DNA of 33,613 nucleotides from an uncultured beta proteobacterium (lineage in GTDB: Bacteria; Pseudomonadota; Gammaproteobacteria; Burkholderiales; Burkholderiaceae_B), in the NCBI GenBank assembly GCA_903929925.1, contig CAIYWO010000081.1, forward strand, positions 1-33,613, read 5' to 3'. Shown here one piece after another: positions 25,067 to 33,175 of the stretch; within the stretch, counting starts at the first letter, position 1; each line of letters begins with the position of its first letter. The translations under genes and the position numbers were made by a program. The notes under the pieces are model-generated. The model was not told the DNA's origin and did not search any database. It worked only from the letters and a program-made list of their open reading frames with translations.

Positions 25067-25480
25067 ATGAGTAACGAACACTTTACCCTCCACACGCAGG
25101 CACTGGCGGCTAATCCAGATCTCGCTTTTTTCTGGGAAGCGACAAAAAAAGAGGTCATGCTGTTACCACACTGTGCTGACTGCGGCAAAACGCATTGGTA
25201 TCCCCGACTGTTCTGTCCGTTTTGCTTCAGCAGCAAGCTTGAGTGGAGAGAGGCTTCCGGCAAAGCAAAAATCTATGCAGCGACGATGCTTAGCAAAGCT
25301 GCTGAACCGTATATAGTTGCCTATGTAGAGTTAGCGGAAGGCCCTCTGATGCTCACCAACATTGTGGACTGCAAACTGGACGATCTGCAAATCGGTGCCC
25401 CGTTAACGCTGACGTTTTCGCCAATGAGTTCGGGGCACTTTTTGCCGGTGTTTCGGTTAAGCGACACACCTGCCGCATAA
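25067..25480 (+). CDS. Zn-ribbon OB-fold protein (DUF35)
   Basis: Partner subunit for the thiolase-like protein, 137 aa. An N-terminal helix (FFWEATKKEVML) is followed by a rubredoxin-like zinc ribbon with Cys36, Cys39, Cys50 and Cys53 (CADCG and CPFCF), and then an OB-fold domain (about 60-130; ATMLSKAAEPYIVAYVELAEGP). The ATG directly follows the TAG of the thiolase-like gene with no spacer, so the two are translated together. Known DUF35 partners bind the CoA substrate and stabilise Ltp-type aldolases. Only 11 bases separate its stop from the convergent Bug gene. Confidence 0.93.
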   Translation: MSNEHFTLHTQALAANPDLAFFWEATKKEVMLLPHCADCGKTHWYPRLFCPFCFSSKLEWREASGKAKIYAATMLSKAAEPYIVAYVELAEGPLMLTNIVDCKLDDLQIGAPLTLTFSPMSSGHFLPVFRLSDTPAA

Positions 25481-25491
25481 AACTGCCTGAT

Positions 25492-26472
25492 CTAATCAAT
25501 CTGCAACTTTAAATCGCCGATCAAGCCGCCCCAGATTCTAGCTTCGCTCTCGGCTCGCTTCTGAATATCAGCAGGCGTGCCGGGAATTGGAAAGAGGAAC
25601 TGATCGTTGAGTTTTTGCGCGATTGGGGGATCAGTTAAAAACTGATTCACTGCTGCAGAAACTTTTTGCGTAATGGCAGCGTCCATCTTTGCTGGCCCAA
25701 TCAAGGCATACCAACCAGGTAGGGCTGGCATGTTGGGAGCCAACTCTTTTAGAAGAGGCACATCTGCTAACTGCGAGGAACGACTTTCGCCAGATTGAGC
25801 CAACGCAATAACCTTTCCACCCTTGATTTGGCTCAAGCCTGTCGCTGTTGTGACAGTCATCAAATCAGCCTCTCCTGCGACAACCGCCATCAAAGCTGGT
25901 CCCGAACTCTTGTAAGGGATATGGCGAATCTTTATGCCAGAGCGCAGACCAATCATCTCGCTGTAGAGATGGGTCGAGTTGCCAACTCCCGCACTCGCAA
26001 ACTTTAAAGCGTCAGGCTCAGCTTTTGCTTTCTTGATCAAGTCACTCCATGACTTGATACCGCTATTAACGCTTGCGACAAGCACAAAGCCAGCATCTGC
26101 AACCGGAGAAATAAACGTGAAGTCTTTTAATGGATCAAAAGGTACGTTCTTGTATAGAAATTGATTGAAGCTAACCAAGGAAACGCTAGTCAGCATCAGT
26201 GTGTAACCATCGGGCTGCTCGCGCTGCACTAATTGAGAAGCGATGATGCCGTTTGCACCTGGTTTGTTATCGACTACAACAGCCTGCTTTAAGGATTTAG
26301 ACATATGCTCGGCAAGCATCCGTCCAACCAAGTCAGCTCCCGATCCTGGCGCCTGCGGAATCACAAGCTTAATTGGACGCGATGGGTACTCCTGACTGTT
26401 GGCTAAGTTCGTAAATGCCAGCGAGCCCAAACAAACAATAGACGTTAGTGCAAGACGTAGAGTTTTTAACAT
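25492..26472 (-). CDS. Bug/TctC-type tripartite tricarboxylate receptor (second)
   Basis: Periplasmic binding protein, 326 aa from ATG 26472. The signal peptide ends near LANSQ/EYP; the mature part starts YPSRPIKLVIPQAPGSGADLVGRM, followed by AVVVDNKPGANG, PDGYTLMLTSVS and HIPYKSSGPALMAVVAGEADLM. A longer frame to 26523 exists but adds a non-signal extension, and GGGA before 26472 is a better fit. It is divergent from the CocE/NonD hydrolase, sharing a 95-base spacer, so the two may be co-regulated. No TctA/TctB genes are nearby. Confidence 0.94.
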   Translation of the reverse strand: MLKTLRLALTSIVCLGSLAFTNLANSQEYPSRPIKLVIPQAPGSGADLVGRMLAEHMSKSLKQAVVVDNKPGANGIIASQLVQREQPDGYTLMLTSVSLVSFNQFLYKNVPFDPLKDFTFISPVADAGFVLVASVNSGIKSWSDLIKKAKAEPDALKFASAGVGNSTHLYSEMIGLRSGIKIRHIPYKSSGPALMAVVAGEADLMTVTTATGLSQIKGGKVIALAQSGESRSSQLADVPLLKELAPNMPALPGWYALIGPAKMDAAITQKVSAAVNQFLTDPPIAQKLNDQFLFPIPGTPADIQKRAESEARIWGGLIGDLKLQID

Positions 26473-26567
26473 TTCAGTTGTCCCGAATGACAAGAAAAAT
26501 TTAGTGACTAGGGTAATTGCCATTTAATGCCTATAGTATGGCTTATCCAAATATACAGTGATACATC
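26473..26567. promoter_or_regulatory. Divergent promoter region, Bug receptor and CocE hydrolase
   Basis: A good -10 hexamer TATAGT lies at 26532-26537 on the plus strand, 31 bases before the hydrolase start. GCCAT (26519-26523) and ATGGC (26538-26542) form an inverted repeat around it, and CATTTAATG (26521-26529) is itself a small palindrome. A -35 box is not clear. The repeat overlapping the -10 could be an operator. Confidence 0.35.
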
Positions 26568-28397
26568 ATGTCCGATAAAGATGAGCTCAGCAGTGCCTGG
26601 AAAGTTGCCCCGTCCGAATACCTAGCTAAGCGTCCAAGTACGTACGCAATCGGACAGCCCACATCTAGATATCTCACCATGCCAGACGGCGTGAAGCTCG
26701 CAATCGACGTGTATCTGCCTGAGAGTCCAACACTCAAGCCCGGAACGCGCTTTCCAACCGTTGCCGTTCTCACACCTTATTACCGACGCTTTAAAGTGAC
26801 GGGACCGGGAGCTGAGCCCTCACCCAACATTGCGATCTATCGTGATTTTTTTATACCTCGCGGCTATGCGATGGTGACGGTCGATGTCCGCGGCTGTGGG
26901 GCCAGTTTTGGCTCACGTGATTGTTTTAGATCGCCCCGCGAGCGAGAGGACTACCGCGTCATCGCAGATTGGATTGTTTCCCAAGCTTGGTCTAATGGCG
27001 CAATCGGCTCGACCGGAATCTCGTACTTAGGGGCTGCGGCTTGCTTTTTAGCCAGCACCGGCCATCCTGCAGTAAAGGCTATTGCGCCCCTCTTCTCTGT
27101 ACACGACACGTACGCTGATCACGTGTTCCCCGGTGGCATTAAGTGCACAACAGTCACTGAAAATTACGATGATCTCGTGTCAGCCCTTGACCTTGATAAG
27201 CGCGAACTCTTAGAGCCCTACCCTTACTTCAATGACAAGCGTTATGCAGGTCCTCAACCGGTGGATGAAGATCCAAACGGCACGCTCTTAGCTGACGCGC
27301 TTGCACAGCACCAAGACAGTTTCCGAATGCGTGACTTGGCCCCTGAATTTGCCTTTCGGGAAGAGGCCGCTTCGCACGACCCCAACATGCATAGCGGGTC
27401 CTTTAGCCCTTACTGGTATCTTGCCCAAGTACCTGGGCAAGTCAACATCATGTCTGTGTCAGGTTGGTATGACGGGAGTGCCTTTGCGAACGGTTCAATT
27501 GCACGCTTTTTGAGTAACCCAGGTGCAGATAACCGACTTCTGCTCGGCCCTTGGGATCACGGCGCTCGCACGAACGGGTCACCTTGGCGTGGCGGTGGCT
27601 CAAAGCCGGAGTTTCAGATCTTGGCAGAGGTCTTGCGCTTCTTTGATGAGCACTTGGCAGAGATGGATACGGGCATCAAAAACGAATTGCCTGTGCACTT
27701 TCACACCCTACACGAAGAAAAATGGCAAGCAGCCGCAACCTGGCCGCCGCATGCCCACAGCACACGACTATTTTTCGCAGACCAAGGGCAACTGCTGACA
27801 CAGGCATCAAGTAAGTCCTCGACCGCAGCTTATCAAGTCAGTTTTTCAACCAACACAGGACAGCACAGTCGCTTTGAGCGCCTTGGGGCATTACCCGTTG
27901 AAAACTACTACGACGATTGGAATGAGCACGAAAAACGCTTGCTCTGTTTCTCATCGGAATCCACAAACACCGCACTAGAACTGTCTGGGCACTTAACCGT
28001 GCGGTTGAATCTGTCTTGCTCAGAACACGATGCAAGTGTCTTTGTCTATATTTCTGAGGTCGATCAAGCCGGTCACTCTTGGTACATCACGGAAGGAAGC
28101 TTGCGTTTACTGCACCGCGCCGAGGCAAAGCCACCAGCGAGTTACAACGCGAACTGGGTATACCGAAGCTTTCATCGCGAACACGCAAAGCATATGCAGC
28201 CGGGCGTGTTCGATGCAGTCAGATTTTCCTTGCTGCCGATTTCCTGGACGCTACAAGCCGGCAGCCGCCTGCGCGTGTCCATCGCAGGCACTGATGCGGA
28301 GCACTTCGCCCAGGTACCGCACGGCCGCCCTCCTTTACTGACCTTCGCTTTAGGGGGCGAACAGGGATGCTTTATTGATGTGCCGTATCGACGTTAA
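26568..28397 (+). CDS. CocE/NonD family (S15-type) hydrolase
   Basis: Serine esterase/amidase, 609 aa. The N-terminal alpha/beta hydrolase domain has VDVRGCGASFGS (105-116) and the nucleophile Ser152 in GSTGISYLGAA; the acid is probably in SGWYDG and the base His in LGPWDHGA. A C-terminal jelly-roll domain follows (from about residue 400 to 605, including SVFVYISEVD and RLRVSIAGTDAEHF). Characterised relatives cleave cocaine, X-Pro dipeptides, acylated amino acids or glutaryl groups. No signal peptide is seen. The ribosome site before ATG 26568 is weak. Divergent from a Bug receptor, so a carboxylate released from an ester or amide may be its product. Confidence 0.92.
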   Translation: MSDKDELSSAWKVAPSEYLAKRPSTYAIGQPTSRYLTMPDGVKLAIDVYLPESPTLKPGTRFPTVAVLTPYYRRFKVTGPGAEPSPNIAIYRDFFIPRGYAMVTVDVRGCGASFGSRDCFRSPREREDYRVIADWIVSQAWSNGAIGSTGISYLGAAACFLASTGHPAVKAIAPLFSVHDTYADHVFPGGIKCTTVTENYDDLVSALDLDKRELLEPYPYFNDKRYAGPQPVDEDPNGTLLADALAQHQDSFRMRDLAPEFAFREEAASHDPNMHSGSFSPYWYLAQVPGQVNIMSVSGWYDGSAFANGSIARFLSNPGADNRLLLGPWDHGARTNGSPWRGGGSKPEFQILAEVLRFFDEHLAEMDTGIKNELPVHFHTLHEEKWQAAATWPPHAHSTRLFFADQGQLLTQASSKSSTAAYQVSFSTNTGQHSRFERLGALPVENYYDDWNEHEKRLLCFSSESTNTALELSGHLTVRLNLSCSEHDASVFVYISEVDQAGHSWYITEGSLRLLHRAEAKPPASYNANWVYRSFHREHAKHMQPGVFDAVRFSLLPISWTLQAGSRLRVSIAGTDAEHFAQVPHGRPPLLTFALGGEQGCFIDVPYRR

Positions 28398-28429
28398 ACG
28401 AAAAGTTCCGTAGCCTGCGCGTTTCCCGA

Positions 28430-28472
28430 AGCCCAGTCCTCTTTACAAAAGTTGACTGGGCTTTACTTATTT
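28430..28472 (+). terminator. Terminator after the CocE hydrolase gene
   Basis: AGCCCAGTC (28430-28438) and GACTGGGCT (28454-28462) form a perfect nine-base-pair stem with a 15-base loop, followed by a T-rich tract (TTTACTTATTTTTT). It abuts the stop codon of the convergent GntR gene; the T-rich tail lies within that gene's last codons. On the minus strand there is no T-run, so it mainly serves the plus-strand gene. Confidence 0.8.
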
Positions 28473-29110
28473 TTTGCTAACAATGCCAACAAGTCAGCTC
28501 TTACTGTCTCAATGTGCTTAACCAACAGCTCGCAAGCTGGTTTTATTTTTTTCAGTTTAGCTGCATTAATTAAATTCGCGTGTTCTTTCTCGGCACGCTT
28601 TCTTGCAGCATTCGACGAGAGCTGGACGCGGGTGTAACGGTCACTTTTCTGTAGCAGTGCGGCGACAACAGCTGCGGTTTGCGGGAGCTCAGCGCGACTG
28701 TAAAGTGTTGTGTGCAACTCGGTGTTTAACTTTCCCCACTGTGTTAAATCTGCATCTCTAATCGCAATACCAAATTTTTTTTGAATTTCATCCAATACAG
28801 CAAAATCAGCGTCGGTTAACTTTTGAATCGAGTCTTCAAAGAGCCTTGACTCAAGAAGCTTACGCAAATCAAAGACATCATTGATCTCGGCGCGCGACAA
28901 GCTCGTGACCACTGCGCCTTTGTGCGGGATCATTTGTATCAAGCCTTCGGCTTCGAGCTGAATGAGGGCCTCCCTCACCGGAATTCTGCTCGCACCAAAT
29001 GCTTTTGCAAGTGCGTCCTGACGCAGTTGTGCCCCCGCTTCGTGATGACCGCTCAGAATATCTTGCCTCAGCTTGTCTGCAATGGCGTTAGCTACGGTTT
29101 TGTGTTCCAT
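28463..29110 (-). CDS. GntR family regulator, FCD type (second)
   Basis: DNA-binding regulator, 215 aa from ATG 29110. The winged helix-turn-helix covers about residues 5-70 (IADKLRQDILSGHHEAG, FGASRIPVREALIQLEAEG), and a helical FCD ligand domain follows (about 78-210; DLRKLLESRLF, KLNTELHTTLY). A TTG start three codons earlier (29119) is possible; ribosome sites are weak. It diverges from the second TRAP operon and most likely represses it through the ATACAAT repeats in the shared spacer. Related regulators sense acid sugars and other carboxylates. Confidence 0.93.
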   Translation of the reverse strand: MEHKTVANAIADKLRQDILSGHHEAGAQLRQDALAKAFGASRIPVREALIQLEAEGLIQMIPHKGAVVTSLSRAEINDVFDLRKLLESRLFEDSIQKLTDADFAVLDEIQKKFGIAIRDADLTQWGKLNTELHTTLYSRAELPQTAAVVAALLQKSDRYTRVQLSSNAARKRAEKEHANLINAAKLKKIKPACELLVKHIETVRADLLALLAKNK

Positions 29111-29155
29111 GACGCTCAAGAAATTTTATGAACGCTTCATTTTATGGGATATTTC

Positions 29156-29185
29156 TTGACCTGCATATTTTATACAATATACAAT
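29156..29185 (+). promoter_or_regulatory. TRAP operon promoter with tandem ATACAAT operator-like repeat
   Basis: TTGACC (29156-29161) and TACAAT (29180-29185), 18 bases apart, make a good sigma-70 promoter for the second TRAP operon. The -10 lies within a perfect tandem repeat ATACAAT-ATACAAT (29172-29185). AT-rich TATAC-type sequences are common in FCD-GntR operators. A GntR protein bound here would block the -10, so repression by the divergent regulator is likely. Confidence 0.55.
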
Positions 29186-29224
29186 CTAGCCAATTAAGCT
29201 TTACTTATGCGCAAAGGCTAAGTC

Positions 29225-29863
29225 ATGCAAAACCGGCAGGCGAAAGAAAACATTCTTGAAGAACCGTCACCTCCTTTGATGGTGCGTGCCGTGTTAGCCA
29301 CTTCAAATACAACGCTCAAGCTAGAGCGTTGGTGCATCACAGGGCTAATGTTTTTATTGACCTTTCTAATTTTGCTTAATGTTGTCACGCGCTACAGTGG
29401 CTCATCACTCTATTGGGTCGATGAGTCCGCAGTCTATTCAGTTGTTTGGCTCACCTTCATTGGCGGCTCAGCGATGACACGGCTAAGAATGGATTTTGCC
29501 GTTGAGATGGTCACTGAGAAACTGCCTGCTACCTACAAAAAAATCGCAAAAATTACCGCCGGTTTAGGGATTGCGACATTTTCTATTGCCCTAGCGTGGA
29601 TGTGTCTGCTTTGGTTTGATCCGATTGGCTTTGCCCAAGCTGGCTTTGAGCCAAAGGCCTTTGCTGGGAAGTCATTTAATTTTATCTATACCGAAAGAAC
29701 ACAAACTCTGAACTGGCCAAGCTGGGTGGTGTACCTCATCATTCCAATATTTTCTGTAACGATGGTGATTCACAGTGTCGCAAATCTCCTAGAGGACTTG
29801 GGTTTTGCAGCAGTTTCAAAGTTTAAAGAATTCGGTTTGACCAACGCCGAGAGTGTCAACTAA
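29225..29863 (+). CDS. TRAP transporter small permease (DctQ family, second system)
   Basis: Four-helix membrane subunit, 212 aa, slightly longer than usual because of a polar N-terminus of about 35 residues. Helix 1 is FLLTFLILLNVVTRYSGSS, followed by the DctQ block YWVDESAVYSVVWLTFIGGSAM and MDFAVEMVTEKLP. An insert (about 140-165) lies between helices 3 and 4. AAGG lies six bases before ATG 29225. It is the first gene of the operon DctQ-DctM-DctP-aldolase, two bases before the large permease gene. Confidence 0.9.
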   Translation: MQNRQAKENILEEPSPPLMVRAVLATSNTTLKLERWCITGLMFLLTFLILLNVVTRYSGSSLYWVDESAVYSVVWLTFIGGSAMTRLRMDFAVEMVTEKLPATYKKIAKITAGLGIATFSIALAWMCLLWFDPIGFAQAGFEPKAFAGKSFNFIYTERTQTLNWPSWVVYLIIPIFSVTMVIHSVANLLEDLGFAAVSKFKEFGLTNAESVN

Positions 29864-29865
29864 TC

Positions 29866-31131
29866 ATGATGACACTCGCCGCATTTCTAGTCATGATGCT
29901 GGTCGGTATACCGATTGGCATTTGCTTATGTCTAGGCGCTTTAGCTTACATCGTCGACTCGGGCAATCCCCTGCTATTTTCAAACTACCCTCTCCAGTTG
30001 TTTGGGGGTGTCGATAGCTATGGCTTGATCGCAATTCCTTTATTCATTTTGATTGGTGAGATCATGAATGGCGGAGGCATCACCCAACGCATCGTTAACT
30101 TGGCGATGGCTTGTGTGGGTGCGCTAAAAGGCGGACTAGCTTACGTCAATATCTTGGCGAACATGTTAGTTTCATCAATCTTGGGATCCGCTACAGCGCA
30201 AGTCGCCATCATGTCCCAGATCATGGTCCCAGAAATGGAAAAAAAAGGTTATGACAAAACCTTTGCCGCTGGGCTTACCGCTTATGGCGGGATGCTGGGT
30301 CCCATCATCCCGCCATCGGTCATGTTTGTGGTTTACAGCACACTCGCACAAGTGGCTGTGAGCGATATGCTCATCGCAGGAATAGTGCCAGGAATCATCC
30401 TAACGCTAATGTTTTTTTTAATCATTATGGTGATGGGATTTTTTTACAACTATCCTCGTGGCGAAAAACAAACTCTAAAAGAACGCTTTTTCATATTTCT
30501 CGATGCGTCACCAACCTTGTTAATTCCGATCGTGATCGTTGGCTCAATTCTGTCTGGTCTCGCGAATCCGACTGAATCGGCTGCGGTGGGATCAATCGTA
30601 GCGGCCTTAGTAGGCCGCTATTGGACACGAGAATTTGAGTTTTCTCAGCTACCAAAGATGATGCTGAGAGCAGGAATTTACTCAGCCATAGTTTTGTTTC
30701 TAGTGGCGGCAGCGGCAGTGTTCTCATGGGTTTTGATCTACGGAAAAATTCCGCTCATGATTGCAGAGTCAATCAAAAACATAGCGACAAGTCCAATCGC
30801 ATTTCTATTGATTGTCAGTCTAGCGCTGTTACTGATCGGCACTGTGATTGATGGCATTCCTGGACTAATTATGGTCGTGCCGATCTTGCTGCCGATTGCA
30901 ACCGGCGTTTACGGAATTGATCCCCGCCACTTTGGTGTGGTCGTTGTCATTAATTTGGTGCTCGGGTTACTCACCCCACCCGTCGGTTTGTGTTTTTTTG
31001 TGGCTTCTGCTGTGACCGGTGCAAAGCCAGGCCCCATGTTTATTGTGACAATTCCATTTTTTATCGTTTCATGTTTGTTGCTAGTTCTGCTGTGTTTTTA
31101 TCCCGGTATTTCAACAATGTTATTGAAGTAA
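29866..31131 (+). CDS. TRAP transporter large permease (DctM family, second system)
   Basis: Membrane transport subunit, 421 aa, with about 12 hydrophobic segments. Family blocks: IAIPLFILIGEIMNGGG, SSILGSATAQVAIMSQIMVPEM, MLGPIIPPSVMFVVY and LLTPPVGLCFFVASAVTGAKPG. The start lies two bases after the stop of the small permease; no separate ribosome site is visible, so translation is probably coupled. Order DctQ-DctM-DctP is inverted relative to the first TRAP system in this window, where the receptor comes first. Confidence 0.94.
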   Translation: MMTLAAFLVMMLVGIPIGICLCLGALAYIVDSGNPLLFSNYPLQLFGGVDSYGLIAIPLFILIGEIMNGGGITQRIVNLAMACVGALKGGLAYVNILANMLVSSILGSATAQVAIMSQIMVPEMEKKGYDKTFAAGLTAYGGMLGPIIPPSVMFVVYSTLAQVAVSDMLIAGIVPGIILTLMFFLIIMVMGFFYNYPRGEKQTLKERFFIFLDASPTLLIPIVIVGSILSGLANPTESAAVGSIVAALVGRYWTREFEFSQLPKMMLRAGIYSAIVLFLVAAAAVFSWVLIYGKIPLMIAESIKNIATSPIAFLLIVSLALLLIGTVIDGIPGLIMVVPILLPIATGVYGIDPRHFGVVVVINLVLGLLTPPVGLCFFVASAVTGAKPGPMFIVTIPFFIVSCLLLVLLCFYPGISTMLLK

Positions 31132-31156
31132 TCGATGTTACTCAAAGGAGATTGAA

Positions 31157-32140
31157 ATGAACATTACACGTCGTCAGGTCATCATCGGTGGCTCAGCACT
31201 AATGATGGGTACGCCAGGCATGTTGCTCGCACAGACAAAGCAATTACGGCTTGGAATATTGACTCCTGCAGGCCATCCCTGGAACGTCGCGGCCGAAAAA
31301 GTCGCCGCAAGTCTCAAGCAAGAATCGAATGGTCGTTTAAACCTAACCGTTTTTGCGTCCGGACAACTCGGCAACGAAGGTGCCATGCTTCAACAAATGC
31401 AATCTGGCGCATTAGATATGGGCTGGATTATGGCGGCTGAACTCGGATCGAGAGTCCCTACCATTGCTGCAATTACAGCACCCTATATCGTTGACTCAAC
31501 CGATAAGATCGCGAAATTAGTTCGTCACCCTGTCGCAATGAAGCTCTTGGATGTGTTGCCAGCCGAGACGGGTACGATCGGTCTCGCTTGGGGGATCACC
31601 GGAATGCGCGCCATTTTTTCAGCGAAAGATGTAAGCAAAATTTCTGAAATTAAAGGGATGAAGCTTCGTATCAATCCGACCCCAGCCTATCGGGATTTTT
31701 ATCAATTGCTTGGTGCCGCACCAACGCCGGTTCCAACACCGCAAGTATTTGACGCGATGTCTAACGGTCAGGTGGACGGACTGGAGGCTGATCTTGAGTT
31801 TTCGTGGAATCAGCGCTTTGATAAGGTCTCAAAGTCGATATTGCAGATGAACGCGATTTTCATGCCTGTCGTCGCCTTGGTTTCCGGCCGCTTCTGGCAA
31901 GGCACACCAGCAGCCGACCGCGAACTGATCACCAAAGCTGTGCGCAGTGCTCTCGATACGCAAATTGATCAACTGGCCCAAAACGAACCTAAGCTTATTG
32001 AGCAGTTTAAGGCGACCAAGATCCCCTTCCGCTACGCGAATCCTGCTGATGCACAATCTGTGATTGCTGACTATGACAAGATTTGGTTGCCCAAAGCACC
32101 AGTCCTCGCCGAGCTCAGAAAGATTGGCAAAACACTGTAA
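31157..32140 (+). CDS. TRAP transporter substrate-binding protein (DctP family, second system)
   Basis: Periplasmic receptor, 327 aa. The N-terminus (MNITRRQVIIGGSALMMG) has a twin Arg and a hydrophobic core, which suggests a Tat-like signal, cut near LLAQ at 24-26. The DctP start KQLRLGILTPAGHPW follows, and the carboxylate Arg is likely in GMKLRINPTPAY. NGQVDGLEAD is the usual hinge wording. GGAG lies before ATG 31157. The protein differs strongly from the receptor of the first TRAP system, so a different substrate is expected, likely an acid sugar given the next gene. Confidence 0.92.
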   Translation: MNITRRQVIIGGSALMMGTPGMLLAQTKQLRLGILTPAGHPWNVAAEKVAASLKQESNGRLNLTVFASGQLGNEGAMLQQMQSGALDMGWIMAAELGSRVPTIAAITAPYIVDSTDKIAKLVRHPVAMKLLDVLPAETGTIGLAWGITGMRAIFSAKDVSKISEIKGMKLRINPTPAYRDFYQLLGAAPTPVPTPQVFDAMSNGQVDGLEADLEFSWNQRFDKVSKSILQMNAIFMPVVALVSGRFWQGTPAADRELITKAVRSALDTQIDQLAQNEPKLIEQFKATKIPFRYANPADAQSVIADYDKIWLPKAPVLAELRKIGKTL

Positions 32141-32166
32141 TTCACTTTATTCGAGAAACTTCTGTC

Positions 32167-33099
32167 ATGACAAATAATGTTTTTCTGGGAGTCATCCCTG
32201 CGCTAATGACCCCTTGCACACCAACACGACAACCGGATTTTGAGGCGTTGGTGCGTAAGGGCAAAGAGCTCGTTGAAGCTGGCATGTCTGCGGTTGTCTA
32301 CTGTGGTTCAATGGGCGACTGGCCATTACTTACCGACGAACAACGCATGCAAGGAGTCGAAAGTCTTACTAAAGCGGGCGTGCCGGTAGTTGTAGGCACA
32401 GGGGCGCAAAGTCCAAAACGGGCAGCAGCGATTGCAGCACATGCAGCAAGATGTGGTGCAAAGGGACTAATGGTGATCCCTCGCGTATTGTCACGGGGAA
32501 CCTCTTTGACTGCGCAACGAGCGCACTTCGAAGGGGTTCTTCAGGCTGCAGCGGGGCTCCCAGCGGTCATTTATAACAGTCCCTATTACGGCTTCGAGAC
32601 TCGCGCTGATTTGTTCTTTGAACTCCGCAAGAAATATTCAAATTTAGTTGGGTTCAAGGAGTTCGGAGGTGCGGCTTCATTGCGTTATGCCGCAGAGCAT
32701 ATCATCGGACAAGATCCCGGCGTTTCTCTGTTAGTGGGTGTAGACACCCAAGTGGTGCATGGCTACATAAACTGTGGAGCAGTCGGAGCAATTACAGGAA
32801 TCGGTAACATACTGCCCAAAGAAGTCTTGCACTTGGTTGATCTTTGCAAACGCGCAGCCAAGGGAGACTCTATCGCTCGAGCTCGTGCAGCAGAACTTGA
32901 TACTGCGTTAGGCGTATTGTCATCCTTTGACGAGGGTGTAGATCTAGTTTTGTACTACAAGTACCTAATGGTTCTTGAAGGCAATACAGAATATTCCCTA
33001 CACTTTAACGAGACGGATGCTCTGTCACCAAGTCAGCGGCATTATGCTGAGACTCAACTGAGCCTATTCAAAAGCTGGTATGCGTCCTGGTCGAAGTAG
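32167..33099 (+). CDS. DapA/NAL family aldolase or dehydratase
   Basis: Class I Schiff-base enzyme of the dihydrodipicolinate synthase/N-acetylneuraminate lyase superfamily, 310 aa, (beta/alpha)8 barrel. The Schiff-base Lys is Lys164 in VGFKEFGG; the catalytic Tyr is Tyr136 in VIYNSPYYG; the substrate carboxylate loop reads YCGSMGDWP (45-53), where classical DapA has GTTGE. Family members also act on 2-keto-3-deoxy acids and 5-keto-4-deoxyglucarate. ATG 32167 fits the family start (NNVFLGVIPALMTP); a frame extends upstream into the receptor gene and is rejected. Last gene of the TRAP operon, followed by a terminator. The MGDW loop makes a role in lysine synthesis unlikely. Confidence 0.9.
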   Translation: MTNNVFLGVIPALMTPCTPTRQPDFEALVRKGKELVEAGMSAVVYCGSMGDWPLLTDEQRMQGVESLTKAGVPVVVGTGAQSPKRAAAIAAHAARCGAKGLMVIPRVLSRGTSLTAQRAHFEGVLQAAAGLPAVIYNSPYYGFETRADLFFELRKKYSNLVGFKEFGGAASLRYAAEHIIGQDPGVSLLVGVDTQVVHGYINCGAVGAITGIGNILPKEVLHLVDLCKRAAKGDSIARARAAELDTALGVLSSFDEGVDLVLYYKYLMVLEGNTEYSLHFNETDALSPSQRHYAETQLSLFKSWYASWSK

Positions 33100-33111
33100 T
33101 CTTTAATATTT

Positions 33112-33146
33112 AAGGCCTGACGCCACCTCAGGCATCAGGCCTTTTT
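33112..33146 (+). terminator. Terminator after the TRAP/aldolase operon, with two alternative stems
   Basis: AAGGCCTGA (33112-33120) pairs with TCAGGCCTT (33135-33143), followed by a T-run; this is a clear intrinsic terminator. A second choice exists: GCCTGA (33115-33120) also pairs with TCAGGC (33128-33133). The TCAGGC arm is thus duplicated, and the hairpin can form in two registers, only one of which abuts the T-run. It ends the plus-strand operon; on the minus strand the tail is only weakly T-rich. Confidence 0.85.
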
Positions 33147-33175
33147 ACACTGCCACTTGAATCAAAGACCGAAGT

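Noticed and set aside
31157-31240. Second DctP called as a lipoprotein
   Set aside because: No lipobox Cys follows the hydrophobic stretch; a twin-arginine-like or plain signal fits better.
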